This document shows, piece after piece, positions 34,461-46,429 of a stretch of DNA of 64,000 nucleotides. This DNA is from Nyssa sinensis. Its lineage: Eukaryota > Streptophyta > Magnoliopsida > Cornales > Nyssaceae. The translations under genes were made by a program, and so were the position numbers. Location of the stretch: the NCBI GenBank assembly GCA_008638375.1, contig CM018050.1, positions 24,850,216-24,914,215 on the forward strand, read 5' to 3'. Numbering within the stretch: the first letter of the stretch is position 1; the number at the start of each line of letters is the position of its first letter. The notes beneath the pieces are model-generated. The model did no database searches, was not told the DNA's origin, and saw nothing but the letters and a program-made list of their open reading frames with translations.

Positions 34461-36091
34461 AAGCTTAAAGAGCAAGAGGGAAAGAAGAAGAAAAATTATT
34501 CTAATGTCGTTGGTATTATAGAAGAAACCATTAAAGGTTCAAATAATGTCTTTTTAGTTACCATTTTAGATAATTCTTCCAAAGATGAGTGGATTCTTAA
34601 TTTGATTTGCTCTTATCATATCCCTTAATTAAGATTGGTTTATCACCTATGAGGCAATCAATGGTGGTTTAATCGTAATGGGTAAAAACATGGCCTGTAA
34701 GACATTTAGGATAGGTACAATTCAAATTTAGTTGTATGAAAGAATTATGAGGACTTTGATAGATGTATGACATATACAAAAAATAAAGAAGAATCTAAAT
34801 TTTTTGGGTAATTTGGATTCCAATGGTGGCAATTTCTTTACTTGAGGTGGAGTTATGAAGGTTTGTAAAGGATCTCCAGTTGTAATGAAAGTTATCAAAG
34901 TCAATAATACATTCTTTAAGGCAGTACCGTTGTTGGTTCTACAAGTATTTCATCTTTATTTTCAGTTGATCCATATCAGATACTACCTATTTATGGCATG
35001 TGTGATTGGGTTATATAAGTGAAAAGGTTTAACTATTTTGAGAAAACAATGTTTGCTTTGAGTACAATTTTAAGCAAATCTTGATTTTAGTGATCATCAT
35101 ATTTTTGAAAAATAACAAAGGGTGAAGTTTAGTATTATATCTTTGAAAAATAGCAAAGGGTGAAGTATAGTATCATGATTTACAAAAAAAAAATGATACA
35201 ATTGACCACATCCACTTGGATCTTTGGGGTACTACAACCACCCCATCCGAGGGTGCTTGGTGTTTTCTCACTTTCATTGATTATTATCTGAAGAAAGTTT
35301 AGGTATATTTTCTAAAGCAGAAGAATGAGGCATTTGCAACTTTCAAGTAATGGAACGTCTTGATTGAGAAGCAAACAAAAAAACAAGTCATGCAGCTTGG
35401 AACAAACAATGACATGGAATACGATGATGGGAAGTTTTAAGTTTTACAAGAATGAAGGCATTATGAGACACTGCATAATTCAACACACTTCTTAGGAAAA
35501 TGGAGTCGTAAAAGGAATGAACAGAATTCTTTTAGAGAAAGCTTGTTGCATGCTCTCAAATGTTAAGTTGTATAAGGAATTTTTTGCTAAGGCAGTCAAT
35601 ATAACTTGCTTTTTGGTGAACCACACTCCATTAACTACTATTGAAGCTTAAAATCTTGGTAAGCTATAGTCTGGTACTCCTGTTGATTATTCAAATCTCC
35701 TGTTGATTATTCAAATTTGAGAGTATTTGGTTGTCTTACTTATTATCATGTGAATGATAGTAAACTTGACCAGGAGTCGTATACTGCATGTTTATTAGAT
35801 ATGCATAAGGAGTGAAAGGATATAGATTGTGATGGCCTGATCTTAAGTCACTCAAGTTTATTATCAATAAAGATGTTACTTTTGATGAATCTTCTATGCT
35901 TTGCTTGAGAAAGGATGTTGGTGAAGTTTTAGGGAATAAGTAGAGTAATAGAAAGGATGTGGAATTACAAGTTAGAGCTTCACAAAGATTGCAAGAAAGT
36001 ACTTAACTTTATCCCAAGTATTTTATTATACTCTAGTGCATAAAAGAGGAATAATATAGTACTATGATTGGTAGACAAATTAGAAAAATTA
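34461..36091 (+). pseudogene. Ty1/copia protease-integrase pseudogene
   Basis: Only fragments remain, in changing frames. A protease-type W-I-L-N-L-I-C-S-Y-H follows the knuckle. The integrase start H-I-D-L-W-G-T-T-T-T-P-S, F-I-D-Y-Y and K-N-E-A-F-A-T-F-K are near 35210-35340. The catalytic-glutamate region is decayed near 35490-35530, and the L-R-V-F-G-C motif is near 35718. Near 36070 the frame reads G-R-Q-I-R-K, the linker into Copia RT. There the sequence is interrupted by a gypsy solo LTR. Stops and shifts are dense. Confidence 0.7.
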
Positions 36092-37991
36092 TATCACGTC
36101 CTGAAACCGAGGATACCCAGGGGTGAGGTGAGTGACCCAATTTCTGAGCCATTCTAAGGTGTGATAATTAAATTTAAAACATGTTCCTTTACCATTATTT
36201 AAGTTAAATAGTCTATTGGAGGCAAATCGAGTGGCGAAAAGCCGATCCGAAAGCCAAATTGACAAAATGGGAGAATAGATGGTTAGGCCCCTCTCTCAAT
36301 GCCGATCGGGCCTGGTCTCCATGCTTTGCTTTGTTTCAAAATTCCTTCATATTTTTGGTCATTTTCTTGTTTCAACCTAATTCTCAAGAGTCTTAAACAT
36401 ATATTTTCATTTCATTAAACATTTATATCATAATATAACATTCATTTAACATGAAACATTTACTTCCATTCATCAAGAAACCATATATCTAATTCAAGAG
36501 TCAAGTTCCTACATGGTTTCTATAGGTGTCCAAAGAGGATTAAATTTCTTTATAGTGTTTCCATCACCATTTAACATTCTATTTCATACACATTCTATCT
36601 ACAATATACATGGTCTATTAAAAAAGAAATATACAATCAACAAGTTTCCCCAAAGTTCATGGTAGTAAAATATACAAAAATAGATATCTTTCCAAAAAAA
36701 ACTTGATAATGAGTCTTCAACTTGTGGCCTGCTCCTTACCCCCTCCTACATCCAGTAAGGGTCAATACAACAACCCTAGTAGGAGAAATCTAAACAAAGT
36801 TAAGAACCTGTGGTGTCTCGTGTATGATAGTGCATGTGTAGTGACATCCAAGTGATCGATGAACATTCATCAGTCACTAAAGTAAAGATCCAAGAGATAA
36901 TCAAACTCTCCCATGCCAAAACATATAACCATTGAAAAAGAAGCATCCAATTATTCACACATGTAAAATTATTGAATTACATCACATACAAACAAGATAT
37001 TTAAAGGCTATACTTTCCTTATTCCTTTCACGTTCCCAAGGTCTAAATCCTCAAATGTTCCTTTCTTTCCAAGTCCTATTCTCATCATTCCAAGGTCAAT
37101 TTATCAACATTCTTATCCACAATTCATGTTAAATCCACCACTAAAATCAACCATTTCCAAAACAATGTCTAGACATCATTTACCGACACAAATAGTCATT
37201 GAAGCATTTCTACGAACACATAATGTGCAAAAAATAATTTCATGTATATAATAAACAAAACTCACATTGTAATTTCTTCATCATGTAAATGTTTTCGTAA
37301 TCAATTAGGAGTTCTATAAACAATAAGATAACAAGAAAAGAAGTCAAGCAATGAAAATAATTCACCCAATACATGAACACTCTACATGCATGCAACATAT
37401 GGTCTATTATATAAAAACAAGCAATTCCATGACATGAGATGGAATAAATGAATGAAAATCTACCTACACATGTTTTATACCTAGGTTTAGAAGTCCCTAC
37501 CTCAATTTCTTACTATTTGGATAAGAACCTTAACTTTTTCCTTATTGAATCTTGATGGATTTACCAAATTTCTTGCTCCTAGATTGAAGATTAGGAAATA
37601 AAGAGGCTTTGTGCCTCTTTAATCTCATAAGAAAAGCTCCATTCCTTCAAGAATTTCTAAAATCCTAGCTTTCTCTTTCCTTCACCTCTTATTCTCTTTC
37701 TCTCTTTCACGCAAATTATGACTGTGTGTTTGGGGTTTTAGTGTGTGTTGTCTTAGTTTTATAAGACAAAAATGAGTCTAGGGTAAAATCTCCCTTTTGC
37801 CCCCCCTTACATGTTCTTTATGGTATCTCATTCTTAATTCTAGAATATCTAATTTATTTCATTGTGTCTTATTTTACCCATAAGTCATACATGTATATTA
37901 CATGATCCATCCATATATTATTTTTCTTCCCAAATCACATTACTTTCCATATTTTACATTTTATTAATTATAAAAATCTCGATTCTTTATA
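36092..37991 (-). mobile_element. Gypsy solo LTR nested in the Copia element
   Basis: The insertion begins TATCACGTCCTGAAACC and ends GATTCTTTATA; on the minus strand it starts TATAAAGAATC, close to the TGTAAAGA start of LTRs at 41237 and 44153. Both TG/CA ends have one decayed base. AATTA (36087-36091) and GATTA (37992-37996) are the target-site duplication with one change. The Copia reading resumes on the far side. Internal text at 37500-37800 is related to 40790-41060 and 43330-43560. Confidence 0.75.
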
Positions 37992-38308
37992 GATTAAGCC
38001 ACTTTGGAGATTTGGGTATGTAGATTTGGTTGTATATGCACTTATCATAACATAGGATATTGGCATTCAAGAGTCTCTCACTCGGGTGTTAAAAGTACCC
38101 CATTCTATGTGTCAATCGACATTTGGGGCCAAATTTCATAGGGTTTTCATATTTTAGGGTTTTAAGACACTATATATAGTATTTTTCTAAGGATAAAAAA
38201 GTGAGAATGTATTAGAAATAGGCTTTAGAAACTTGTGAGAGGGGTTTAACACCTTTATTTAATTGTATTCTTCATCTTTGATAGTGGAATCCATCGTTGT
38301 GCTTCGCT
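37992..38308 (+). pseudogene. Continuation of the Copia element past the nested LTR
   Basis: With a frame shift the reading resumes Y-V-D-L-V-V-Y-A-L, matching the start of the Copia RT linker (typically Y-x-D-x-V-x-Y-A-L). After about 100 bases it changes into non-coding, LTR-like text (38190-38300), so RT and RNase H are missing. Confidence 0.55.
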
Positions 38309-41237
38309 TGTCATGCCCTTAACTCGTACGGTCGAGGTTATTAGGACCTCGAAAGAAAGGTGATATGACTAACCATTCTAGTCAAGTGTATCAAATATAG
38401 ACCTTTTTTTTAATTGAATTTCCTCTAATTAGTTTCTCTTTAATCAATTTTAGTTCAGTTTCATGATTAGACTTATTTAAGTTCCGTAACGGGATTAAAT
38501 GAAAATGATTACTATCAATGGCACTACACTAGCCATCCATCAATTGTGTATACTATAACAATGTTCAGAGTTGACTCTAAAAATCCTTATATACAAAACA
38601 TATACATAAGAGGTCTGAAGGGTATAGGCACCCTTAATAAATACAATAAATGAATACAAAAATGTGAACTAACTATTACAATGTCCTTAGTCCTTCTGTA
38701 ATGCTTCAACAACTGTCATCCTCCAGTCCAATACCTTCCATTCCCATGAACAGTAGGGGTGAGCCATAACTTTTAGTAGAGTTTCCCAAAACACACAAGT
38801 GTAAGTTCGAAGAGGAAAATTCATAATGTCCAGTATGCATCACAAGCACACAATCGCAACATCTACTAATCACAGACGTATACAATATATTCCATAAGAC
38901 ACGACACCACCCCACGAAGCACATTCATTTCTTGTTTAAAGCCATAAGAACAATATATATGCATGACTGAATCTTAAGATATAAATGTAAACATATAAGC
39001 TCACGAAATACCTCAAGTTCTTGTTTAAAGACATAAGAACAATATATATGCATGACTAAACCACAATTTTGATAAGTATCGCGAGTAAGCATCTCATTTC
39101 ATTCTTAGTTATCTCAATCCCAATAAGTATCCACCTAATTGGCCATCGGTAAGCCTGAGTAATTTATGGGCTACTAACCCGATGGAGACAAATGACCACC
39201 CACGTGGGTTTATGACTAGCAAGTCGATGGGAGACAACATCCCTATCATAAATAGAACCCTGGGTAAAGCGCAATCTCACCACGCTCAAGGACACACAAA
39301 AGACGTGACTAATTTCCAACCCAAGTCCTTTTATCATAAACCATCCATTTCCATAACCCCAAGTATCTCAAATCCATACCACACACGGTGTTCATCAATA
39401 TCAATATCCTCTCAAATCTTATGCCACTCAAATATGTCTTGCAGTATAAATAACAATGTCATCAAGTCCATAATAATACCCATTGACTATAAGAGAGGAT
39501 ATTTAATTTACAATAATTAGAGAAGCAACAATGATCATACTTATCTATGATAGGAATGGAGATAACAATAAACATCAACATAGGAATCACATTTATCCTG
39601 TAATGTCATGCAAACGTCTAACATCATGACAATCAAGATAGTACTTTTATCATACTAATAAATTAATCACAAGATATAAGATGGTGATAAAAAACATATC
39701 ATGCAGATCATATGACTAGTACACACATCAATAAGGTAAGACATTACCCTAGTCTCAATCATCACCCCACTATAAGGAGAGACTATATGTGTCTTTCATA
39801 ATGTTCGTCAATTGCCTTACCCACTACTATTCCATCCACGGGACCACTTTGGCCCATAGCATTAAGGTATCATGTCAAGTCTTAATGTTCTCTACAGCTA
39901 ATTACATATTAGCCTACAGATCGGGTACCCATTTGCCCAAATAGATATCAAAAACGTGTTCTCGGGCCACAAAACACCAAAGAGGCCCTATCATACTGTT
40001 TCTAAGTCATTTGACTGTCTTTTAAACCCATAAGGAATTTTCGTAATCTATTGGGCAAGTTATGCATCCACCAAGACACAATCTTACAAAGCCAACCTTG
40101 GAATCAAATCTAGAAAATCCAAAAATCCTAAAGATGTCCTCTTTAAATTTTATTAACTTTTATAGGTTTCTATTTCATGCCCCGGGGCATTTTAGTAATT
40201 TCATATATGTATGTGGGAGCACCCCGAGTCTTCATTTCATTATTTTGATATTATATTTGAGTTTCTAGCATCCAAAAACATTGGAAACGCCTTTTTTGGG
40301 TCTTAATTTGGTTTCTAATTGCTTAATATAAGTCTTATGGTATAATCTTCATTTTACCAATTTAGATGGGACCATTACCAGATCCCAATCTGTCTAATAT
40401 GATCATGTCTTTAAATTTTGAGCATTGAAAAACTTTAGAATAGCCCATTTTTGAATTTTAATTAGCCTTTACATTTCTTAATTTAGCATTAAGGGTATTT
40501 TTGTAATTTTTCATATTCATATGGGACTACCCCGGATCCCCAAAGGAATGCCTAAAAACCTTAAGAAAGCCCCATTTTTCATCTTATTTGCATTTAAAAT
40601 TCAATATATTAAGGGGGCATTTTAGTAATTTTCTCTATTTGAATTTTTTCAACAATGAATGTTTTCAATTTTGAACCGGTTCATTTTGAACCTTTAACCA
40701 AAATATCAGATTTTCAAAATGTGCATAGCCGAACACTTCCTATACCTAGGTTTAGAAATCCCCTACCTCAATTCTTCAAGTAGTGATAGAAACCCCAAAT
40801 GTGTTCTTGATGGTTTTGGCTAGAATCTTCAAAATCCTTAACTTTACTTGGTATTTGTAGGTAGAATAGGGTTTGTACTTCTTCAATCTTCCAAAAAATG
40901 TCCCAAATCCTTGAAGAATCTTCCAATTTCCTTACTTTCCCTTTCTTCCTTTCTTTCTCCCTTTCTCTCATCTCTTTTACGCAAATGTGTGTGTGTGTTT
41001 CTAGTGTGTGTTTTGAGTGTGTAGAGATTTTGGTTTTATAAGCCAAAAGCAAGACAAAATGTGAAATTTCTTTTTTTTCCCTCCTTATTTCTTTTCCTCA
41101 TTTTTATTTCCAAGCCCATTTTAGTCATTTCATTTAACAAATTTTGCTTAATAAAATTTTGTATTATTATTTTTATTATTATTATTTTATAATTTAAAAT
41201 TTAGGAAAATAAATAAAAAAATTTTCAGGTCTTTACA
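38309..41237 (-). mobile_element. Ty3/gypsy LTR, 2.9 kb, minus strand
   Basis: On the minus strand the LTR starts TGTAAAGACCTGAAAA at 41237, directly after a purine tract (AATGGGGAGAGAA), and ends ...GGGCATGACA at 38309. It is therefore the 3' LTR of the element whose integrase lies at 41251-42412. A block at 39178-39310 (ACTAACCCGATGGA...CAATCTCACCACGCTCAAG) recurs at 52016-52140, showing that 51010-52395 is a sibling. The flanking pentamer on the left is TCGCT; the right flank is lost, so no duplication can be tested. Short open frames inside are not genes. Confidence 0.75.
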
Positions 41238-41250
41238 TTCTCTCCCCATT

Positions 41251-42412
41251 AGAAAATTTTCGTCCTTGAAATTTAGAGTATACCTTGATTAGCAAACAAG
41301 TCGAGATGTTTGGTGCGGATTACCTTCTCACGCTCCTATATAGCCTTTTCAAGACCATGATCTCGCTATAGGACTTTAACTAGAGGAATAGTTTTGACCT
41401 TCAAGACTTATAACCTAGTATCCAAAACTTGAATAGGATGCTTTTCATTAGATGTATCCTCCTCAATATCCAACTCCCTCCAATCTAACACATGTGAAGG
41501 ATCCGGTTGGTATTTACGAAACATAGGCACATGAAATGCACTATGAACCCCAGATAATCGTGGCAAGAATGTAAGTCAGTAAGCAACTTCTCCTACACTC
41601 TCAAGGATCTCAAATGGCCCAATGTATCGTGGTGCTAGCTTCCCTTATTTTTTGAATCAAGTCAAACCCTTTCACGGTGCTACCTTGAGAAAAATGTGAT
41701 CGCTAATTTTGAAGGCTAGAGGTGTACGTCTTTTGTCCGCATAAATCTTTTGCCTACTTTGTGCCGTAAGTAACCATTGTCGGATAACCTTTATCTTCTC
41801 GGTAGTCTCCCGAACTAAGTCTAGACCCAAAACTATAGCATCTTTGACTTTGGTCTAAGAAATAGGTGATCGACATGGCTTACCATAGAAGGCCTCGAAT
41901 GGTGCCATTTCAATGCTTACTTGATAACTGTTGTTATAGGAAAATTCATAAAGTGGCAAGTGATCCTCCCAATTGCCCTTGAAATCCATGACGCAAAGAT
42001 GTAACATGTCCTCTAAGGTCTAAATAGTGCATTTGGACTAGCCGTCAGCCTCTTGATGGAATGTGGTGCTAAGTGCCAAATTAGTACCCAAGGCTGCTTG
42101 TAAACTTTTCAAAAAGTGAACAGTCAATCATGCATCCCTGTCAGAAATAATAGATACCGGAACCCCATAGAGCCAAATGATCTCTAGTATATACAAGCGG
42201 TTAAACGACTCCATTGAATCTGTAGTGTGAATGGGCAAGAAATGCGCAGATTTTGTTAGTCGATCCACGATAACCTAAATAACATCATGTCCACATGGCG
42301 ATTTAGGAAACCTGAACACAAAGTTCATCGTGATGTGCTCCCACTTCCACTCAACAACTAGAAGTGGCTGAAGCAATCCTACAAATTGCTGGTGTTCCTC
42401 TCCCCTAAACCC
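41251..42412 (-). pseudogene. Ty3/gypsy integrase C-terminal pseudogene
   Basis: On the minus strand the reading contains [12 protein letters not shown] near 42250, S-I-I-S-D-R-D near 42140 and T-F-H-Q-E-A-D-G near 42055. These are the three catalytic blocks (D, D, E) of a retroviral-type integrase. It continues with [17 protein letters not shown] and G-P-F-E-I-L-E-S-V-G-E-V-A-Y, the GPY/F module. It ends N-F-K-D-E-N-F-L-M-G just before the polypurine tract. A handful of stops interrupt it. RT, protease and Gag are missing: homology ends at 42412. Integrase inserts element cDNA into the host genome; this copy cannot. Confidence 0.85.
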
Positions 42413-43310
42413 AGATTTGCACACACATATACGTACATATATATATATATATGTTTATATACATATGCACACACTGAAACACACACATATTCAGGCATAT
42501 AATCAGCCCAATAATACATCTAGAATTAGATAGAAGGTTCTATATGTCACTACTTCTCACCCGAGCTTCCATGGTTAGATAGAGAAAGTAGAGAGAGAGA
42601 GCTTCCAAACTCTTCAATGGCCGCCCTTTGCAGTTTTAGTCGCCTTATTTACTTTTTTTATTTTCTTCTTCTTTATTTTCTTCCTCATTATTTCCTTCTT
42701 TCTAGTTTGGTTTCCATGTAAATCAAACACACACTGATTCATACACATACAATGTAACTCACACACTCACTCTCTGTCTCTGTTACATACATACACAGTC
42801 CTCATATATACACCTCTCATATTGTCACAGATTACAAACACAAACACATATACACACATATGCATACACACTCTTGGCCACAACCGACTTAGAGAAAGAG
42901 AGAGGGAAAAGAGAGAGAGAGAGAGAGATTGTGTGAAAAGAGGGAGAGTAGGGGTGGTCTATCATAGGTAGGGGAAAAAATGGCTGAATGCCTTTGCTCT
43001 CTTTCTCTCTTGCCTCTTTCAAGTCCCATCAACACATCACACACATCACTCATCTGTCTCCCTACCATGCACTTACACACACACTATCACTCATCCTTCC
43101 ACCACCAAATCTTGACACATGTCATGTTTTAGAATATCTTATTCAGCTTTTTGGAGAAGATTCTCATGCTTTTCGAGGCATCATGTAGCCAGTTGGCCAA
43201 CTGTGCGTGCACACTAGCTCGAATTAAAATTATCTCGGAATCGCAACAAAGTTGGTACACTAACTAATTTTAGCACTCTTATTCCAAATATACAATCCGT
43301 TTTCCAAAAT
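42413..43310. repeat. Repeat block A, copy 2
   Basis: It matches 15580-16760 in order: CA/TA-rich tracts, GA-rich tracts (42590-42601, 42893-42928), a C/T-rich leader-like region and the GCCAACT...GCACACTAGCTCGAAT block near 43200. It joins the broken integrase at 42412. No gene is seen. Frames at 42825-43188 are microsatellite translations. Confidence 0.5.
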
Positions 43311-43690
43311 CCCAAACTGCTTGTAGGTAGAATAGGATTTGTGCTTCTTCAATCTTCGAAAACATGTCCCAAATTCTTGAAGAAACATGTCCCAAATCCT
43401 TGAAGAATCTCCCAATTTCCTTGCTTTCCTTTTCTTCCTCTCTTCCTCTCTTTCTCTCATCTCTTTTACGCACAAATATGTATGTGTTTCTAGTATATGT
43501 TTTAAGTGTGTAGGGATTTTGGCTTTATAAGCCAAAAGCAAGATAAAATGTGAAATTTTCTTGTTGCCCTTTATTATTTTTTTCTCATTTTTATTTCCAA
43601 GCTCATTTTAGTCATTTCATTTAATAAATTTTAATTTCTTAATAAAATTTTGCATTATTATTAAAGTTACTACACAAAATAAAATTTTGC
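43311..43690 (-). mobile_element. Gypsy LTR fragment
   Basis: It aligns with 40850-41180 (GGTAGAATAGGATTTGTGCTTCTTCAA-like text, then the TATAAGCCAAAAGCAAGA block and GTCATTTCATTTAA). It holds a local duplication of AACATGTCCCAAAT. The TG start is missing. Confidence 0.7.
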
Positions 43691-44152
43691 ACATGTTTCT
43701 TAAAGTTACTACACAAAATAAATTAACTAACCCAATTAGGATGGCTCGTTGACATCAAGATGTAACTGACTATTCGAGATCCTCGAGAGAACTGTGAGAG
43801 TTTCCTATCATTTTGTTTTACCTCCGTGATTATCAGGAGTTTACTATGTATTTTACTTATTAAGGCCTCATGCATGCTAGACAAGTTGTCAATACGAATT
43901 TGATTAAACGTAAATTAAAAATTGTGAGAAATGTTTCTCACAAGGAGTGTTCTATTGGGATTTTAAACTATAGGAAATTAAACTTTCATAGCAAGACTAT
44001 TCTTTTCAGTCAAGCTTTTATAGTGATGTCACAATATTGAAATGGTTGCATGAAAGGGGGGCCTAAGAGTCCATACCAAACAATTGGAGTTATTTAGAAA
44101 CTAAGGAATAACCAAAAATTTCGAGGACGAAATTTCTTTAAGGGAGGAAGAA
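43691..44152 (+). pseudogene. Gypsy 3' internal remnant with polypurine tract
   Basis: The stretch ends with the text for F-E-D-E-I and the purine tract AAGGGAGGAAGAA (44140-44152), the usual end of the pol frame and plus-strand primer in gypsy elements. Upstream no domain is recognisable. It faces the opposite way to the element at 38309-42412. Confidence 0.5.
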
Positions 44153-44277
44153 TGTAAAGAATGGGAAATTCTTTTTTCCTAAATTATAAATTATAAAATA
44201 ATAATAATGAAAATATTAATGCAAAGTTTTATTAAGAAATTAAATTTTTTTTAAATGAAATGACTAAAATGGGAAAG
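44153..44277 (+). mobile_element. Gypsy LTR stub
   Basis: TGTAAAGAATGGGAAATT at 44153 matches the LTR start at 41237 on the other strand, and the following 120 bases align with 41237-41110. The LTR is cut by the TRIM at 44278. Confidence 0.75.
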
Positions 44278-44662
44278 GCTAATGCATCCCACATCGCCTG
44301 GGGAAGGGAAAGTTGAAGGATTCATAAGTAGGACCGCGATTTTCCTTGTCATAACACGTTTTAAATCCGTGAGGGCGAAGCCCAAAGCAGATAATATTTT
44401 GACACGTGGAGAGGGTCACTATAGAAGGTAACAGAGCTGGACTCTAGCCGGAAGTGTAGAGATGGCTACACGTCCGCCCAAGAGGACAGTATTCCTATGA
44501 GAGGGTAATAGGAAAGGGTAATGCATCCCACATCACCTGGGGAAGGGGAAGGTGAAGGATTCATAAGTAGGATCGCGGTTCTCCTTGTCACAACACGTTT
44601 TAAAACTGTGAAGGCGAAGCCCAAAGCGAACAATATTATGACACATAGAGCGGGCCGCTACT
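44278..44662 (+). mobile_element. TRIM: two 146-bp LTRs around a 94-bp core
   Basis: Two direct repeats, 44278-44423 and 44517-44662, begin TAATGCATCCCACATC and carry the matching blocks AGGATTCATAAGTAGGA, GGCGAAGCCCAAAGC and GACAC[GA]T[GA]GAG. The first is followed within four bases by GGTAACAGAGCTGG, a primer-binding site close to GGTATCAGAGC. A purine-rich tract (GAGAGGGTAATAGGAAAGG) precedes the second. There is no coding capacity. Size and order fit terminal-repeat retrotransposons in miniature. No matching 5-bp duplication flanks it. Confidence 0.8.
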
Positions 44663-46110
44663 CATTTATCTTTCCAAAAAGACACACTACAACCATCACC
44701 AACTAAAAGATTCAAATTAGATAGAAAGAAATTGAACAGTGAAAGATTTACCTTTTCTAACTGAATAATATCCAACAAAATCCTTGACGTATTTATGTTG
44801 CACATGCCGATGGGGAGCCAAGATTGTGAAGAAAACAAGTATTTTTCACCAAAAGCATAGATTTGTTTTTTTGTACCAAACATTTACCACTATTTTAACA
44901 ATCAAAGGTTCATTATTCGCGTATTTCTAATTCCCAAACCTCCCCTCTTTGCTCATCAACACATTATTCCATTTTACCATATCAATCTTCCTCTTTGACT
45001 CATCCCCTCCCCAAAGAAATCTAGATTGTATACTATCAATTTCCTTGGCTAATTTGATTGGTGTCTTAAAGAGCGATATGTAGTAAGTAGGTATGCTACT
45101 CAACACCAATTTTATAAGAGTAACTCTTCCACTGAATAATAAAAATCTTTATTTCCATATCGCTAACTTTTTCTTCATCCTCTCAATAACTGGATTCCAT
45201 ATCTTCGAACTCTTTGAGTTTTCTCCCAATAGAAGACCCAAATATTTTAAAGAAAGTTTCTGAACTTGGCATCACATTAATAACGCAAAGACTTTAGTCA
45301 CCTCATTAGTAACCCCGATTCCACACAACGAACTCTTCTAGAAATTTACTCTCAGCCTAGATATAATTTCAAAACATCTCAATAACCTTCTTATGCTAAT
45401 CATCTAACCCGAATTAGCCTTGGTAAAGATAATTATGTCATTAACAAACAGTAAATGTGTCATTGAGAAACCCGTCTTTCCAACCAAGACATTTTTCATG
45501 AGACCCATCTCTTTAGCTCTTTTGAAGAGAATATTCAAACCCTCCGCAGTTATAAAAAAAAAAGAAAGGGTAGAGAGGATCACCCTACCTCAATCCTTTA
45601 CCTAAATTGAACTGATCAATTGGTGACCCATTAATTAATATATAAATTGAGGCTGAACTGATGCCTTCCTTTATCTAACTGATCCATTTTTCCCCAAATC
45701 CAAACTTTTCCAACAACTTTAGAAGGAAGATCCAATTAACGCAATCATATGCCTTTTCGAAGTTAATTTTCAACACAATTCATTTCTTCCTATGCTTCTT
45801 CCATCCATCAACCAACTCATTTTCTATAAGAATTGCATCCATTATATATCTGCCACTCAAAAAAGTGGATTGAGCCTCGCCTATAATGGTAGGTAAAACC
45901 CTTTTCAATCTTTCTGCTAGTGTTCTAGCGAGGTTTTTATATACACTACTGATTAGGCTGATAGGCCTAAATTCTCCCAAAGAAATCGGGTTATCATTCT
46001 TAGCAAATAAAACTAAAAAAGAGGAATTAAGACCTTTCACTAACCTGCCATTTCTATGAAACTCAACCATACATTGTATTAGATCATCCTTGACCACTTT
46101 CTAGCAGTTC
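44663..46110 (-). pseudogene. LINE reverse transcriptase pseudogene
   Basis: From 46097 the frame reads M-V-K-D-D-L-I-Q-C-M-V-E-F-H and E-F-R-P-I-S-L-I-S-S-V-Y-K, RT motif region 1-2. [10 protein letters not shown] near 45760-45730 holds the first catalytic aspartate. L-F-V-N-D-I-I-I-F near 45450-45425 is the F-A-D-D box, with A-D changed to V-N so a catalytic aspartate is lost. K-Y-L-G-L-L-L-G, S-S-I-P-T-Y-Y-I-S-L-F and S-R-F-L-W-G-G lie near 45215 and 45110-45010, typical of plant L1 RT thumb text. The reading ends at S-F-W-K-D-K. Confidence 0.85.
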
Positions 46111-46429
46111 TTGATACATAACATATTAAACCCGTCAGGACCTGGCGCCTTATTCCCTTCACATTCCTTTATTACATTCCAAATTTTTTGTTTTGTGAAT
46201 TCAGCCTCTAACAAGGCTATGTCACCATTTTTCAACAAGGCTTCAAAATCCCTAGTGATTCATAGTTAACAACTCTAAGATTCTGTAAATTTCTTCTTGA
46301 ACTAATCCGCAACTTCCGCTTTGATTACATTAGGATATAACACATTAACCCCATTAATATCGAATGAACCTAACATGTTTTTTCGATGTCTTCCTTTAGC
46401 TATGAGGTGGAAATACCTGGTATTTCTGT

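Noticed and set aside
42889..43188. CRISPR-like or satellite array
   Set aside because: The repeats are simple GA/CA tracts without spacer regularity; the genome is a plant.
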